A stretch of 64,000 nucleotides of DNA from Isochrysis galbana (lineage: Eukaryota; Haptophyta; Isochrysidales; Isochrysidaceae): NCBI GenBank assembly GCA_018136815.1, contig CM030940.1, forward strand, positions 2,587,915 to 2,651,914. The letters are read 5' to 3'. A program made the translations under genes and the position numbers. Positions 10,341-20,500 of this stretch are shown piece by piece. Position 1 is the stretch's first letter, and the number at the start of each line of letters is the position of its first letter. The notes beneath the pieces were generated by a model. That model saw only the letters and a list, made by a program, of their open reading frames with translations. It ran no database searches and had not been told where the DNA came from.

Positions 10341-11426
10341 TCAAGCACTGGTGCGACCTACGCGATGCTCCTTCAGGATACGTTCAGCTTCCTCGATTTT
10401 CCAAGCACGCGCCGCGTCTTCCCTATGCTGACTGACGAAGGGGTTCGGGTCGTCAGATTGCATGGTGGCGAAGGTGTGGTTCACGTCGCGGTGGTGAGTC
10501 TCATCAGCATAAATGCATTTCAGAGCATCAACCCACCGAGCGTCATCTGCGAGCTTCCAATAACCCTTGGCGATGTCTGGGGCAGGCAGGTGTGCCCATG
10601 CAGCATGGAGCTTGGTTCCAGGGGTTTCTATGTGCGTAATGACGTTGTGATAAGTCGAGCACGCCGTCTGTTCGAGATATCCGACGAATCGGTGCCCGGC
10701 CTTTGGGTTGACCATGTACACGCCCATCAAAAACGGTGTCATGGCCAGCTGAGCTGCGATGCACATCGTGCGCGTGATAAAGCTAGCCTCAAACATGCGG
10801 AGACATACCAGTAGGTGCATGCGCTCGTTCTCGGCTTCTTCAAGTAGCGTGTGAATCCAGCCGTAGTCGCGCTGCAACACTCGAAGGGAGCGAAAATGAC
10901 GCATGCCTGCAGCCACAAATCCAGGCACGCCTGCAAAGGATTCAAGCACGATGAGGCGCCAGACTAATGACTCCGGCGTGGGATCCTTGTGCGTATAGCC
11001 AGTGATGAAGTTGAAGGGATGATAGAGGCCATAGTACATGATGGTGTGCATGATCTTGTCAGAGATAGTGACTGGAACGTGTTTGTCGTTGTACGTGGCG
11101 AGTGCAGCGTCTAACTCCTCCTTACTCCAAATGTGGTTCTGCTGCCGTCCAAGTTTATCAGACATCTCGCGTTCCCTTCGCAGATATTCATTCTTGGGGA
11201 TCAGTGGATGCGGCTTATTCGATTCCTTGAAATGCTGAGTGGTCCGCAGATTTGCCGCAGACACGGTGCACAGCGAGACGCGTGAGATGGGCGACGCGTA
11301 GCTGGAAGGGATACGCAACTCGATCGATGTGAATGGGCTGGGCAGCTTGATAGGCGTTTGCCGAACGAGGGCAGGCGCCGCCGCCGCCAATCGCCACCGC
11401 CCTAGACGGAGCGCTGAAGCGCTCAT
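10341..11426 (-). CDS. AOX: Mitochondrial alternative oxidase
   Basis: A 361-residue intronless frame. The enzyme oxidises ubiquinol and reduces oxygen to water on the matrix face of the inner mitochondrial membrane, bypassing complexes III and IV. All six di-iron ligands are present: E162 (VLES), E201 and H204 (NERMH), E252 (YLEQTA), E309 and H312 (ADETHHRDVNH). The LLEEAENERMHLL segment is classical. The first 30 residues are Arg/Ala-rich without acids, as in a mitochondrial presequence; the start is the first ATG of the frame. Odd point: the usual LEEEA motif reads LEQTA, keeping the iron ligand but replacing the next two glutamates. The sequence is closer to mitochondrial AOX than to the plastid oxidase PTOX, because it has LES/NERMH and not the PTOX pattern. 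No regulatory element was identified. Confidence 0.95.
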   Translation of the reverse strand: MSASALRLGRWRLAAAAPALVRQTPIKLPSPFTSIELRIPSSYASPISRVSLCTVSAANLRTTQHFKESNKPHPLIPKNEYLRREREMSDKLGRQQNHIWSKEELDAALATYNDKHVPVTISDKIMHTIMYYGLYHPFNFITGYTHKDPTPESLVWRLIVLESFAGVPGFVAAGMRHFRSLRVLQRDYGWIHTLLEEAENERMHLLVCLRMFEASFITRTMCIAAQLAMTPFLMGVYMVNPKAGHRFVGYLEQTACSTYHNVITHIETPGTKLHAAWAHLPAPDIAKGYWKLADDARWVDALKCIYADETHHRDVNHTFATMQSDDPNPFVSQHREDAARAWKIEEAERILKEHRVGRTSA

Positions 11427-12031
11427 GTGACGTGCAACACTCGCCCAAGCAACAAGGCCGAGGCTGACACCGTGTTCATTAGTTTATGTGCCTCATATAT
11501 ATATGTTTCGGGAGGGCGGCGGGGGGGGGGGACACAGAGAGAGGGGGGGGGGGGAAGGAGAAGGGGAGAGAAGCTGCGAGAGGAGGGGGGGGGGCGTCCT
11601 CTTCTTTCGTGGTATGCTCGTGGAAAAGGGGGAAGGAAAAAAAGGCCGTTTCCTTCCTCTTCCCTCCCCCCCCCCCCCCCTTCTCAACTCACTCTTGTAC
11701 TTTTGTCAAGGCGAACAGCAACCTAAAGTACTCGTACTAAAAGCGGGAGAGAGAGAAAGAAGGGGGGGGGGAAGGAATCCCGTGACGAAGTGGGAGAGAC
11801 AGATGCACCTCCTCGGGGGGCGCCTTGTTTCCAACTTCTATAGAATAAGAGTCTACACTAAAGTATCTACTCTACGCGAGAGATGGAAAAGTATTGCTAC
11901 TTCTTTACTCCTACGAGCGCCTGCGCATCTCTCTCGTCTAGGGCGGCTTTCGACTCTCTGCCGGCTGTACTTTCAAGCCCTATTTGTGGCGGTTTCTCTC
12001 CGCGCGGAGGAGGGCGGACCGAACCCTGGAG
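11427..12031. other. Purine-rich intergenic, shared upstream region
   Basis: This lies between the divergent alternative oxidase (minus) and a small plus-strand gene. It contains long G and GA tracts (about 11515-11600 and 11757-11775) and a pyrimidine tract (11660-11690). Frames seen here are composition artefacts. Confidence 0.5.
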
Positions 12032-12325
12032 ATGGGGGAGGAGTTCGTGGAGTCGGAGAGCGCGGGCGAGGTTGAAGAGATTCTCACGAACGAGGAGCAG
12101 ATCGAGTTGCTCAAGCAGAAGCTTTCGGAAGGAGCCATCGGACCCTATGAGTTCGACAAGGAGTACGCCAAGTACCACACCTTTAGTGCTTCCTCGCCAG
12201 GAGGACAGTCGGCGATGGGCCGCTCACTTCGCTACGGCAGGAACAGCCTTGGGCAGACGGGCAGCACACTTGGGCTGAGTCGGCAGAACACGACAAGAAG
12301 TATTGATGGCTCATCGGATCAGTAG
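12032..12325 (+). CDS. Small acidic hypothetical protein
   Basis: A 97-residue frame starting at the ATG in GGAGATGGGGG (12032). A longer upstream start at 11984 adds an Arg-rich leader. The N-terminal half is acidic and helical (EEIL, NEEQIELLKQKL), and the C-terminal half is Ser/Gly/Arg-rich. The composition is unlike the GC-driven noise frames nearby. No family is recognised; it could be one exon of a larger gene, although no downstream donor or exon was evident. Confidence 0.45.
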   Translation: MGEEFVESESAGEVEEILTNEEQIELLKQKLSEGAIGPYEFDKEYAKYHTFSASSPGGQSAMGRSLRYGRNSLGQTGSTLGLSRQNTTRSIDGSSDQ

Positions 12326-13100
12326 CGCCACTGGCCGAACATTCTGGCTTTCCTGCAGCAGGTTGTTCATTCAGCACAATTCTGAGCTTCGCAGATGGCT
12401 TCAGGCAAATCATGCTGCTGCAACGGGGAATGGGGCTTGTGGCTTTCTTCACACACCGTACCTGCCGTACCTTGCTGAATCTCTCATATTCGCTGGCAGT
12501 TGATTCTATGCTTTGGCTCTTACGCGTCATTTTACGTGCAGCTAGCTATCATTGGATGTCGGCCAGTTGCAAGTTGTAAGCTTGTGGAGTATGGTAGCTA
12601 GTGAGTACGCCTAGAAGCCATGGCTAGGGTGGTGCTCCTACGATTCATGGTACACTCGCTGCAACGACCTGAAATGTCATATGCTGAATTCCTCCTAGTC
12701 ATACGCAGAATTCCTCCTAGCCCCCGCCCACTACCGCCACCGCCTGAGCCCAGAAGGTAGAAGGTGCAACTTGAGGCTCCCTGTTTTTCACGCTCCCCCC
12801 GCCTATTTAATACCTAGTTTTGGTACATAAGCAGCTTTACCCCTCAATTTTTCAGTTCGGAGTGGTAGCGGCCGGCTGCCATTTTGCCACAATGCCCCAT
12901 GGGGTTAAAGAATGCAACCGTGAACGTGAACGTGAACACTTACACTTAATGGGATAACGCACGACACACTCAAATCACAAGATGCCGCAACCTCAGGTCT
13001 GGTTTTCTATTTCGCTGACACTAACACCCCCACATCTAGGTTATAATTCCTCACGGTAAACCTTTAACCCCCCCCCCCCCCAAAGGAGGGTGTTTATGAT
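12326..13100. other. Intergenic, nothing recognised
   Basis: No gene found. There is a short direct repeat of GAATTCCTCCTAG at about 12686 and 12709, and a C run at 13069-13081. Confidence 0.45.
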
Positions 13101-13328
13101 TTACTTCTTCTTGCGAGCGGCGTTTTGCAACGCATCTCCTCCGCCTCCCAAGTCCCAAGTCAGTATCATCTTGTCCGTCTTGGAGAACCGGTAGACCTTC
13201 ACTTTCCGAAGTGCTAGGAGCAAAAGGATGTAGAGCGCGGTGGCCACCCCAACCCGAATTCCGACCCCTTTGGCGCCCATCAACCACATCAACGCGGCCG
13301 ACGCCAGGAGTGTGAAAAGGGCAATCAA
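13101..13328 (-). CDS. Small membrane ORF truncated by a LINE insertion
   Basis: An open frame of about 75 codons ends in a lysine-rich tail (ARKKK). It has two hydrophobic helices (ALFTLLASAALMWLM and ALYILLLLAL) and then a basic segment. It lacks its own ATG near the start: the frame enters from the target-site duplication 13318-13333, immediately next to the LINE-derived element at 13334-14404. The same bases recur at 14405-14420, so the frame upstream of the insertion may continue beyond 14420. This looks like the 3' part of a small membrane-protein gene interrupted by the insertion. Function unknown. Confidence 0.35.
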   Translation of the reverse strand: MIALFTLLASAALMWLMGAKGVGIRVGVATALYILLLLALRKVKVYRFSKTDKMILTWDLGGGGDALQNAARKKK

Positions 13329-13333
13329 GAGAT
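13318..13333. repeat. Target-site duplication, 3' copy (LINE derivative)
   Basis: AGGGCAATCAAGAGAT is identical to 14405-14420. The two copies flank the minus-strand LINE derivative exactly, next to its oligo(T) end (A run 13334-13342 on the plus strand). Confidence 0.95.
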
Positions 13334-14404
13334 AAAAAAAAATCTTCTTAAAATTCCCCGCTACGCGTGCGGCGTGAGGCAGTGTGCTAGTGTACCTCCC
13401 TACTACCCAACCTTAACCCCTGACAACCCCCTCCCCCTTTCCCAGTTCCCTCTTTATCGGAGAAGCTGGTTCCGGGGAGGCCGCGCGCGCTGCTTCGGCC
13501 GGGAGTTGGAGAGAAGGGGGCTGGAGACTGTGATTCGTCCTTTGTGCTAGTGTTAATTCGGGTTGCCTTCTATTGTATATCGTGGGATCATCATTGATAT
13601 CCTCCGCGGTTTCTTCTAAGACGCGGTATTAAGTGCCTTAGGTGATGTTACGTATGTCTAGACCTCTCGCCGCCTGCAGGAGGTCTTCCGATGTTCCTAG
13701 GTTGAACTCCTTGTCCACCGTGTAGAGCGGACTTATCAATTTCTTAATGTGTTTGTTACTCGGGGCGTGTAGCCCCATATTCTCTCGTTGTTTTTTCAGC
13801 CTCTGAAAGAACCCGACTTTCGCCGTTACTAATAGGTGGTATCTCGCAAGGATCGCTCTTAAGATCGACCTAACGGACCTGCCGTCCGCGTTACCATATT
13901 GGATGTTATAAAAGTCAGTTAGGATGTACCTCCACGCCAGGATGCCTAGGTATCCCGAGGAGGGGTGCGGTCTGTCCACTTGATAGCAGAAAAGTCGTTG
14001 GGCTGTTTCGGATCCCGGCCTAAGGCTAATCCCCAGAAGTCCTTCTATGAATTCAAAGATGCGCTCCGGTAGGAGTGGCCGCCATGGGGGTGGCAGCAGA
14101 GCTGCCACCTCCCATGGGGAGTCCTTGAGTTGGTGGAGGAGCGGAGGGGTTGGGTGGCAGGGCATTGCCCTGGGTCTGGTTGTCACCAGGGAACAGGACT
14201 CTGCCTGTTCCCTGGTTCTGTGGCAGCTTGGGAGGCGAGGGTGGTGCCGTCATGTCGACGTCGTTGTCAGGCGGCGCGGCGGCCTGTGGGCGCTTGGGCT
14301 CCGGCGGTTTGGGGCGGCCCCGTTGGGGCGTCGTGACGGCGGGGGGCTGGGAGGTGGGAGCGGTCGGCGCGCGCTCCATCGCTAAAACTATAACAATAGT
14401 TTTG
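13334..14404 (-). mobile_element. Internally deleted LINE with 5' hairpin and oligo(T) 3' end
   Basis: This 1071-bp element lies between perfect 16-bp target-site duplications. Reading the minus strand, it opens with the hairpin AAAACTATTGTTATAGTTTT (14403-14384), then AGCGATGGAGCGCGC (ATG 14379-14377) and a proline-rich frame beginning MERAPTAP that stops at 14053. A second frame (14186-13638) is homologous to the C-terminus of the full LINE (the AWRYILTDFYN segment against AWRYIIGDFYR). Then comes a 3' UTR ending GGGAATTTTAAGAAGA plus nine T. The endonuclease and reverse transcriptase are missing, so it must have moved with proteins from another copy. It is the best evidence for the true ends of this LINE group. 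Confidence 0.9.
13638..14186 (-). pseudogene. LINE ORF C-terminal remnant
   Basis: 182 codons are open. From about residue 45 the frame aligns by eye with residues after the CCHC finger of the 17.6-22.8 kb LINE (ERIFEFIEGLLG, then AWRYILTDFYNIQYGN, and an ILARYHLL segment). The N-terminal 40 residues come from the deletion junction and lie over the proline-rich leader frame. There is no catalytic domain. It belongs to the element at 13334-14404. Confidence 0.75.
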
Positions 14405-14420
14405 AGGGCAATCAAGAGAT
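14405..14420. repeat. Target-site duplication, 5' copy (LINE derivative)
   Basis: AGGGCAATCAAGAGAT, the identical partner of 13318-13333, beginning one base beyond the 5' hairpin. Confidence 0.95.
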
Positions 14421-15470
14421 AGAGATAGATAGACGATAGACGCCGATGACCGATGGGGGAGGGGGCCTACCGTTTCGATGGGTCGGGAAACGTGCAACGT
14501 TGTAGTCTTGACTGAAAGGTCACGTTCCGTCGTTCCGTCGAATTTGGGATAGACTCAAGTTGAGCCATCAGCCATCAGATGTCCATGGGCCATTAATATT
14601 TATAATAATAAGTCCCACCTCGGCTCTCGTTCACCTGGGCGCTGAACGCAGAGCGCAGAGCAGAGCGCTGCTCGCACGATCCCACTCCTCTTCCAACCCG
14701 ACCTATTTAAATCGATATATATGATTCATAAAAGTTGATAAAAATTCGCGGCTCTCGTCCACCTGGGCGCTGAACGCAGTGCGCTCCTCGTGGGGAAGAG
14801 ATGTTAGTGTTGAGAGGCTGTTGGCGTGAGTTTGTTGAGTGTGTCTGTCGTTGTTTGTCGTTCGGCATACGCATACATACTTTCATCCCGTCGGACCTTG
14901 TAGCCCCTCGTCCCTCGTTCTCGTTCTCGCCCCGTTCCCGTTCTCGTTTCGCATTCTCAACACTCAACTATAATAAAACAACTGAGCGTTAGTACCACTA
15001 CTCCCACTAGCCCGGTACTATCACGACACCCCTCAGCGCACCTGCCCGCACGCCTTGAAGTGGTGGCGCCTCCGCTACCATGTGACTGGCGGAGTGGAGT
15101 GGCTGTGGCTGTGGATGTGGATTGGGACTCTAAAGATTGTTGAGACGAGGAATGGGGCTCTCCAGGGGCGACCGTGCTCACGGAGGGCTGAGCACGGGGA
15201 GCACTGGGGCTGGAGGGAGGCATGGCACCGGCAGGGACACCGCTCACACGAGCCTGGGGCGACGGTGGTCGAGAGAGCTCGCCCAGAGCCCCAGGGATGT
15301 CGCATTCGCGATGTCTCAGAGGCAAAAAGAAATAACAGTAAAAGAAAAACAAGTAAACAGTAAAAAGAAACAAAGGAAGAAAGAAGAAGAAGAGTGGAAA
15401 AGAAGAGAAAAAAAACCCAGAGTATATAGGGCGGTTCTCAGCCCTTCCCATCGGCCCTATGGCTACGTAA
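14421..15470. other. Intergenic with a dispersed repeat end
   Basis: No host gene recognised. Positions about 14980-15065 are the reverse complement of 60428-60540 (shared blocks include GCGCTGAGGGGTGTCGTGAT and ACTAACGCTCAG). On the minus strand this looks like a retroelement 3' end, finishing in a T-rich tail. At 14890-14970 there is a CGTTCTCG-type low-complexity tract also found at about 53110-53160 and 59060-59110. Lysine-rich and phenylalanine-rich frames at 15300-15420 are A-tract artefacts. Confidence 0.45.
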
Positions 15471-15472
15471 AC

Positions 15473-15745
15473 TCTCGCGTGGCATAGTGGTTCAACCCAC
15501 CGCCTCCACCAACCTTTTGCTCTGGGTCGCGAGTTCGAGTCCGGACGGAGCGCTCTGCAGTTCGAGCCCCGCTCCTTCTCCTCTCCGCTCTTCTTCTACA
15601 GTTCAATTCCACGCCCTTCTTCTACCGTTAAATTCCGCACTCCGTCTACCGTTAGAAATCCTGCCTCTTCCTACTGTTAAAATATCCTGCACTCCGACTA
15701 CCGTTAAAATTCTGCACTCCGTCTACCGTTAAAAGTCCTGCCTCC
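15473..15745 (+). repeat. tRNA-derived SINE-like element with degenerate tandem body
   Basis: A polymerase III A box (TGGCATAGTGG, 15480-15490) and a B box (GAGTTCGAGTCC, 15531-15542) are spaced as in a tRNA gene. The acceptor and T-stem bases do not pair properly, so it is not a functional tRNA. The region after the B box is a degenerate tandem array (about 15590-15745) built on CTACCGTTAAA followed by TYCTGCACTCCG. Together this suggests a SINE or tRNA-derived pseudogene. No target-site duplication was identified. Confidence 0.5.
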
Positions 15746-15893
15746 GTCGCCTTGCCAAGACATTTCCTCTGCCTTCCTGCCGACTTCCTTGCCAGTTCCT
15801 TCCGCCCCGGTTTCCCGCTTGTCTCTAAATCGGTTTCACCGCATTACGACCAAGCTTAGTGGGGAAACTCCTCGTCCAGTTCCGTTACCCGAA

Positions 15894-16016
15894 AATCTCG
15901 TTCATCTCGTCGGGCCCCAGGGCCATCTCGTTCATCTCGTTGGGCCATCAAGGCCATCTCGTTCATCTCGTCGTCGGGCCATCAGGCCATCTCGTTACAT
16001 CTCGTTCACCTCGTTA
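15894..16016 (+). repeat. Tandem minisatellite (CATCTCGTTCATCTCGT unit)
   Basis: About four imperfect units combine CATCTCGTTCATCTCGT with CGGGCCATCAGGC. It directly follows the SINE-like segment. No coding role. Confidence 0.7.
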
Positions 16017-17486
16017 CAATCCAAGCTGCGGCTTTGATTTCCACAAGGGAGTGCGGCCATGGGCGCGACTCTCGGAACTCTGGGACAAGAGAAAGCGCGG
16101 GAAACACACGGGGCGCGCGCAAGGAAAGAAAGGGGGCGCACACATGAGAAAACAAGGGAGGGGGATCGAGAGCGATCACCCCTATCCTAACACACGGGGG
16201 AAAGAGAGGGAGATCGGGATCGGAGGATCCCAATCGGACGGAGAGGATGCAACCCGAAGGGAGAAACCAAAACCAAAACACGCGAAGGCGGGAAAGTAAA
16301 GAGAGAGGGCCTCTCTTTGGGAAGCCTAAAGGGCGGCTCCCCCCCCGACCGCAACAGTTAGAGTGGGTAGTTAAGACAGTTAAGAGTAGCGCAAGCATGT
16401 TGCCTCATGTTCATGTCGCGCGCTGTCCTAGCGGGAATTTTTCAAGAGTTTCCATCACAATCTGCCGGGGCTCTCATTGCCATTGCTTTCAGCTTTGCAC
16501 TTCATTAGCTCACTTTATAGTAGTATCAAAATTCCGAGTCGGCCATTTTGGTCCCCGCCCGTCCAAATCGTGTTGACCACCCCACCTATGGGTGGCATGT
16601 CCCGTGTCGTGCAGTGTGCAAAATGCCAAGCCCTCCGTCGATTGCGCAAGTACATGTGGACAAATTTTGACATCCGCCCTAGTCGCATCGGCATGCTCGC
16701 CTCTTCGTAGACGTTTAAACGTACGCAACAGTCGTCCGAGACGCAAAGAGCAACCATGCACGCGAACCCGCTCCTGCTACTTGTGTGCATGAACGCACCC
16801 GCACCCCCGGCACCACACTCTGCACAATCCATTGGTGCCACATGCAATCAAGAGAGATTCCGAGTATACCGAGGCCACAACCACGGGGTCCGGGGCCGCA
16901 TGTGGAGGGCCGAAACTCATCTGGATCGCAACGTGAGGACACGCGGTCCAAGTCTTTCACATCTCCGTCATATCCTTGCTCAGACCAACGCCATAAGGAG
17001 AGCTTGAACCCAACACTTTATGTGCTGATCATCATCATTTGCCACCTCGACCGCGGCCACGACTACCGCTTCGTGGTTTGGATTTGGACGAAGATTCCAC
17101 GCTCCGCGTTGACCAACTCTGCGTCTTATTGTTCCAGAGCCAGCCGGGGCGAAGGAGCTCAGGATCGACGACGATCTCGGCGCCATCCCACAGCCCATCG
17201 ACACCCTTGACGGTGAGTCCAGAGGCAGAAGCAACATCGTCCCCGCCATCTGCTACACCAACAAGCTCAACCTGGGAGGCATGCGGTGTGGTGAATTCAG
17301 TGAGTCGAGACGAAGTGGTGCTCGGACGATTGAGGTGCGCATGAGCGCACGAACTGGTGGGTGGCTACACCTCGCCCGCCAAACTTCAACAGGCTTTCAT
17401 AGAGCGTGGTCGAGCGGTCAGAGCGACAAGAAGGCCGTGGGCCGTTGTTCCACCTACCTCCCACCAACCATCGTCGTGCTTGAGCT
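16017..17486. other. Unresolved region before the assembly gap
   Basis: No gene could be assigned. Several plus-strand frames between about 16900 and 17486 have a plausible composition, and one frame is open from about 17115 into the gap. They may be the 5' part of the LINE that resumes after the gap, but the reading frame across the N block cannot be known. Confidence 0.4.
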
Positions 17487-17586
17487 NNNNNNNNNNNNNN
17501 NNNNNNNNNNNNNNNNNNNNNNNNNNNNNNNNNNNNNNNNNNNNNNNNNNNNNNNNNNNNNNNNNNNNNNNNNNNNNNNNNNNNNN
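17487..17586. other. Assembly gap of 100 N
   Basis: Exactly 100 N, the usual placeholder for a scaffold gap of unknown size. It interrupts the 5' part of a LINE. Any frame drawn through it is meaningless. Confidence 1.
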
Positions 17587-20500
17587 AATCTATCGAGAAC
17601 AAACTCAACACGAAAGGCTTCTCGTCGCGCAAAGCGCTGTATGAGGCACTCCAGGACGTGGCGGCCCATGTCGTAGTCGAAGCAGAGGGGCTAGCACAAG
17701 CCTCCGTCATCACGCTGAGCGTAATCGTCAAGGCCATCGAGAAAGAAGGCTTCACCTTCCTTAAGGGAAATCGTGAACGCATGAAGCTCGAAGGCGAGTC
17801 CGGCACCTTCGTTTCCAAGGTAGCTCACTCCACGCGCTGGCACATCTACATTTCAGCGGTCCAAGGTAATTTCCTAGCGGGCAACTTTCCGCGCAAGCTG
17901 ATCCTGATCGTCGACAATAAAGCGGTGCCGGTAAACTACGCGATCCGCGCGTGCAAACCGTTGCAGATGCCCCAAGCGCTGCAATCGGGCCATAAGCTAA
18001 TGATACACGGCAGCACCAAAGGATGCAAGGGCTGGCGCCCAGAAGTGGCCCATGGCCTAACCCCCATGCACCGCCTCTGCGGATGCGATGCAGAGGCGGC
18101 GAAACGCAAAGAGCGCAGGGAGGGCTGGAAGACCACCCCCCGCCCCAAGTCGGCTCGCGAGGCACTGGGCAAAGACCCACCCAAGCCGTGCGCACGCTTC
18201 AAGCAAGGCCTCTGCCTTCGCAACAAACGCGGAATCCGCTGCAACCTCTCGCACGAGATTCCAGGTGCATGGATCGACAACAAGTGCACGATCCGCTGCC
18301 GCCTCCACCCCCATAAAAAGATCGCGGGGGTCTGTCTGAACGGCCCGTCGTGCCTCTTCCTCCATCCAGAGTGCGCGGCGGCCCTATTAGCAAAGCTGCA
18401 TGCAATAAACCGCGACGCGGCCCACCCACCGCACCCTAGACTCACCTTTGACTCCACCCTCGGGTACCCAGGTGAAGGACCGGTCCGAGTCGCGACATAC
18501 AACATCAACGGCACCAAAGGCGGCAAACTAGCCGCGGTGCTATCTCAAGCGCGTAAGGCGGGAGTAGACATACTCCTCCTCCAAGAGCTGCACGCGTACG
18601 AAGACGGCTCGCATCACCGCTCACATAGAACGGCGACCCTCCTAGGCTGGCATTGGTTTGTCTCGCCGGGAGAGCTAGCGGACCCGGCAAGCGGAGTCGC
18701 GATTGCGATTCGCGACGCGTGCGCCAGGGTGATCCCTAGGGTAGACTCGGTAGTGGAAATCATAAAAGGGAGATGCATAAAGGTGGACATAGAACTAGAC
18801 GAAAAACTATATCGCATAATCTCAATATACCTAAGCGCTAGCCCGGGACCGAGAGGCGCCCAAATAGAAAAACTTCGCCAGGAACAACTCATAACGCAGA
18901 GCGCCACTACCCCGACGCTGATGGGGGGTGACTTCAACTGTGTAGAGGACGCAACGTCCGACACGGCAGGTACGGGACCGACGCCGTATGCCAACATACA
19001 TGGCGACAGGTGGAGAACCCTAATGAGAAATTCCGGATTGCAAGACGCGCATCGGACCATGAAACTAGGTCCGAAAACGGGTTACACCCGCCTGGCGCAC
19101 ACCATCCATACGAGGATAGACCGGATATACCACAGCCGAGACACCGACAAATTCCAATGGCACAAGATGGGCCCAAGCCCGGACCTATTCACGGGGAGGG
19201 CGGCCTCCGACCACCTTCCGCTGCTAGCTGCGTTTGAGACGCCGTGCTACAACCCGAACCGCAAATACGACCTACCCATAGACGCCAAAATCATCCACGG
19301 CGAGGGCGCCATGAGGGTAGTCGAAATCCTCTTTCGCAGAGCGCAAGAACACGCGCTTGGAGGCGGTGACCTAGCCGAGGAGTGGGCCAACGCGAAAACG
19401 CTCGTCGCCACCTTCCTGAGAGAAGAAACACGCGCACGAAGAACGCCCACCATCCAATCGACCCTGGAAAGAACGATTGTGACCCTCAACGTTAAGCTCA
19501 TCAAGAAAGGACCGGACGCGAACCTTACTCGAGAGATCGCGGAAGCCGACCGACAACTAGCAGACGAGCGCGGCAAGACGCCCCTGAAGCACCTTCCCTG
19601 GCACGACAAGCTCCGTCAAGAAGACCTCCACTCCAAGGAATTCTTCAGAAAACTAAAACAACAAAAATGGAGCGGGAACATCAAAGAAATATATAGAACC
19701 AGGGACTGGGACAGCCCTAGACACGCTGACCACGACACGACAACGTCCGACGACGGCATTCGAAGAGAATTCAGAAAGTACTACTCCTGGCTGTACTCCC
19801 CCAAAGAGTCGAAGAGGGAACCCGAACTCGAAACCGCACTATCCGACCGGCCCCTCGCTGAGCTGGACAAGCGCCGACTGGAAGGGCGCATCACGGTGGA
19901 AGAGACCTTACAGGCCATCCGGAGCATAGGCCCCGGCAAAAGCGCGGGCCCAGACGGGATACCGGCGGAAGTATATAAAGCACACGAGAAGCTAGTAGCA
20001 CCAATCCTGACAGACCTATACAACCAAACGTTCGAAACGGGCCTCATCCCGTTCACCATGAGAGAGGGAGACATAATACTCCTATATAAAAAGGGCGATG
20101 CGCGCGACCCCAGAAACTATAGGCCTATAACACTACTGCAAAGTGACTATAAAATCCTGGCGAAAATACTAACGAACAGACTTAGCAAAGTAATAGGCAA
20201 CATTATCTCAGAAAACCAGCTAGGATTCGTGCCTAGGAGACTAATAAGCGAAGCCACCCACCTCTTGCAATTAACGAGGGCGTACCTTGATGAAACGGGG
20301 GAGCCGGGTCTCCTCCTAGCGCTCGACTGGGAAAAGGCGTTCGATAGAGTCAGCTGGGAATTCTATCACCTGGCGCTCCGCCTGCTCAACTTTGGGCCGA
20401 ACTTCCGACACCTAGCCGAGGCGCTCACGAGCGAAAATGCAAGACCGATCCGCACGATCAAAATCAACGGCGGCCGGAGCTACCCCTTCACGATAGGAAG

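Noticed and set aside
11488-12075. Gly/Arg-rich protein of 195 residues
   Set aside because: Its first half is the translation of G/GA tracts; only the short downstream frame from 12032 looks like coding sequence.
15473-15545. Functional tRNA gene
   Set aside because: The polymerase III boxes are good but the T-stem and acceptor do not pair; it is better read as a tRNA-derived repeat.
17281-17818. Frames reading through the N block
   Set aside because: N gives no stop codons, so the open reading is an artefact of the gap.
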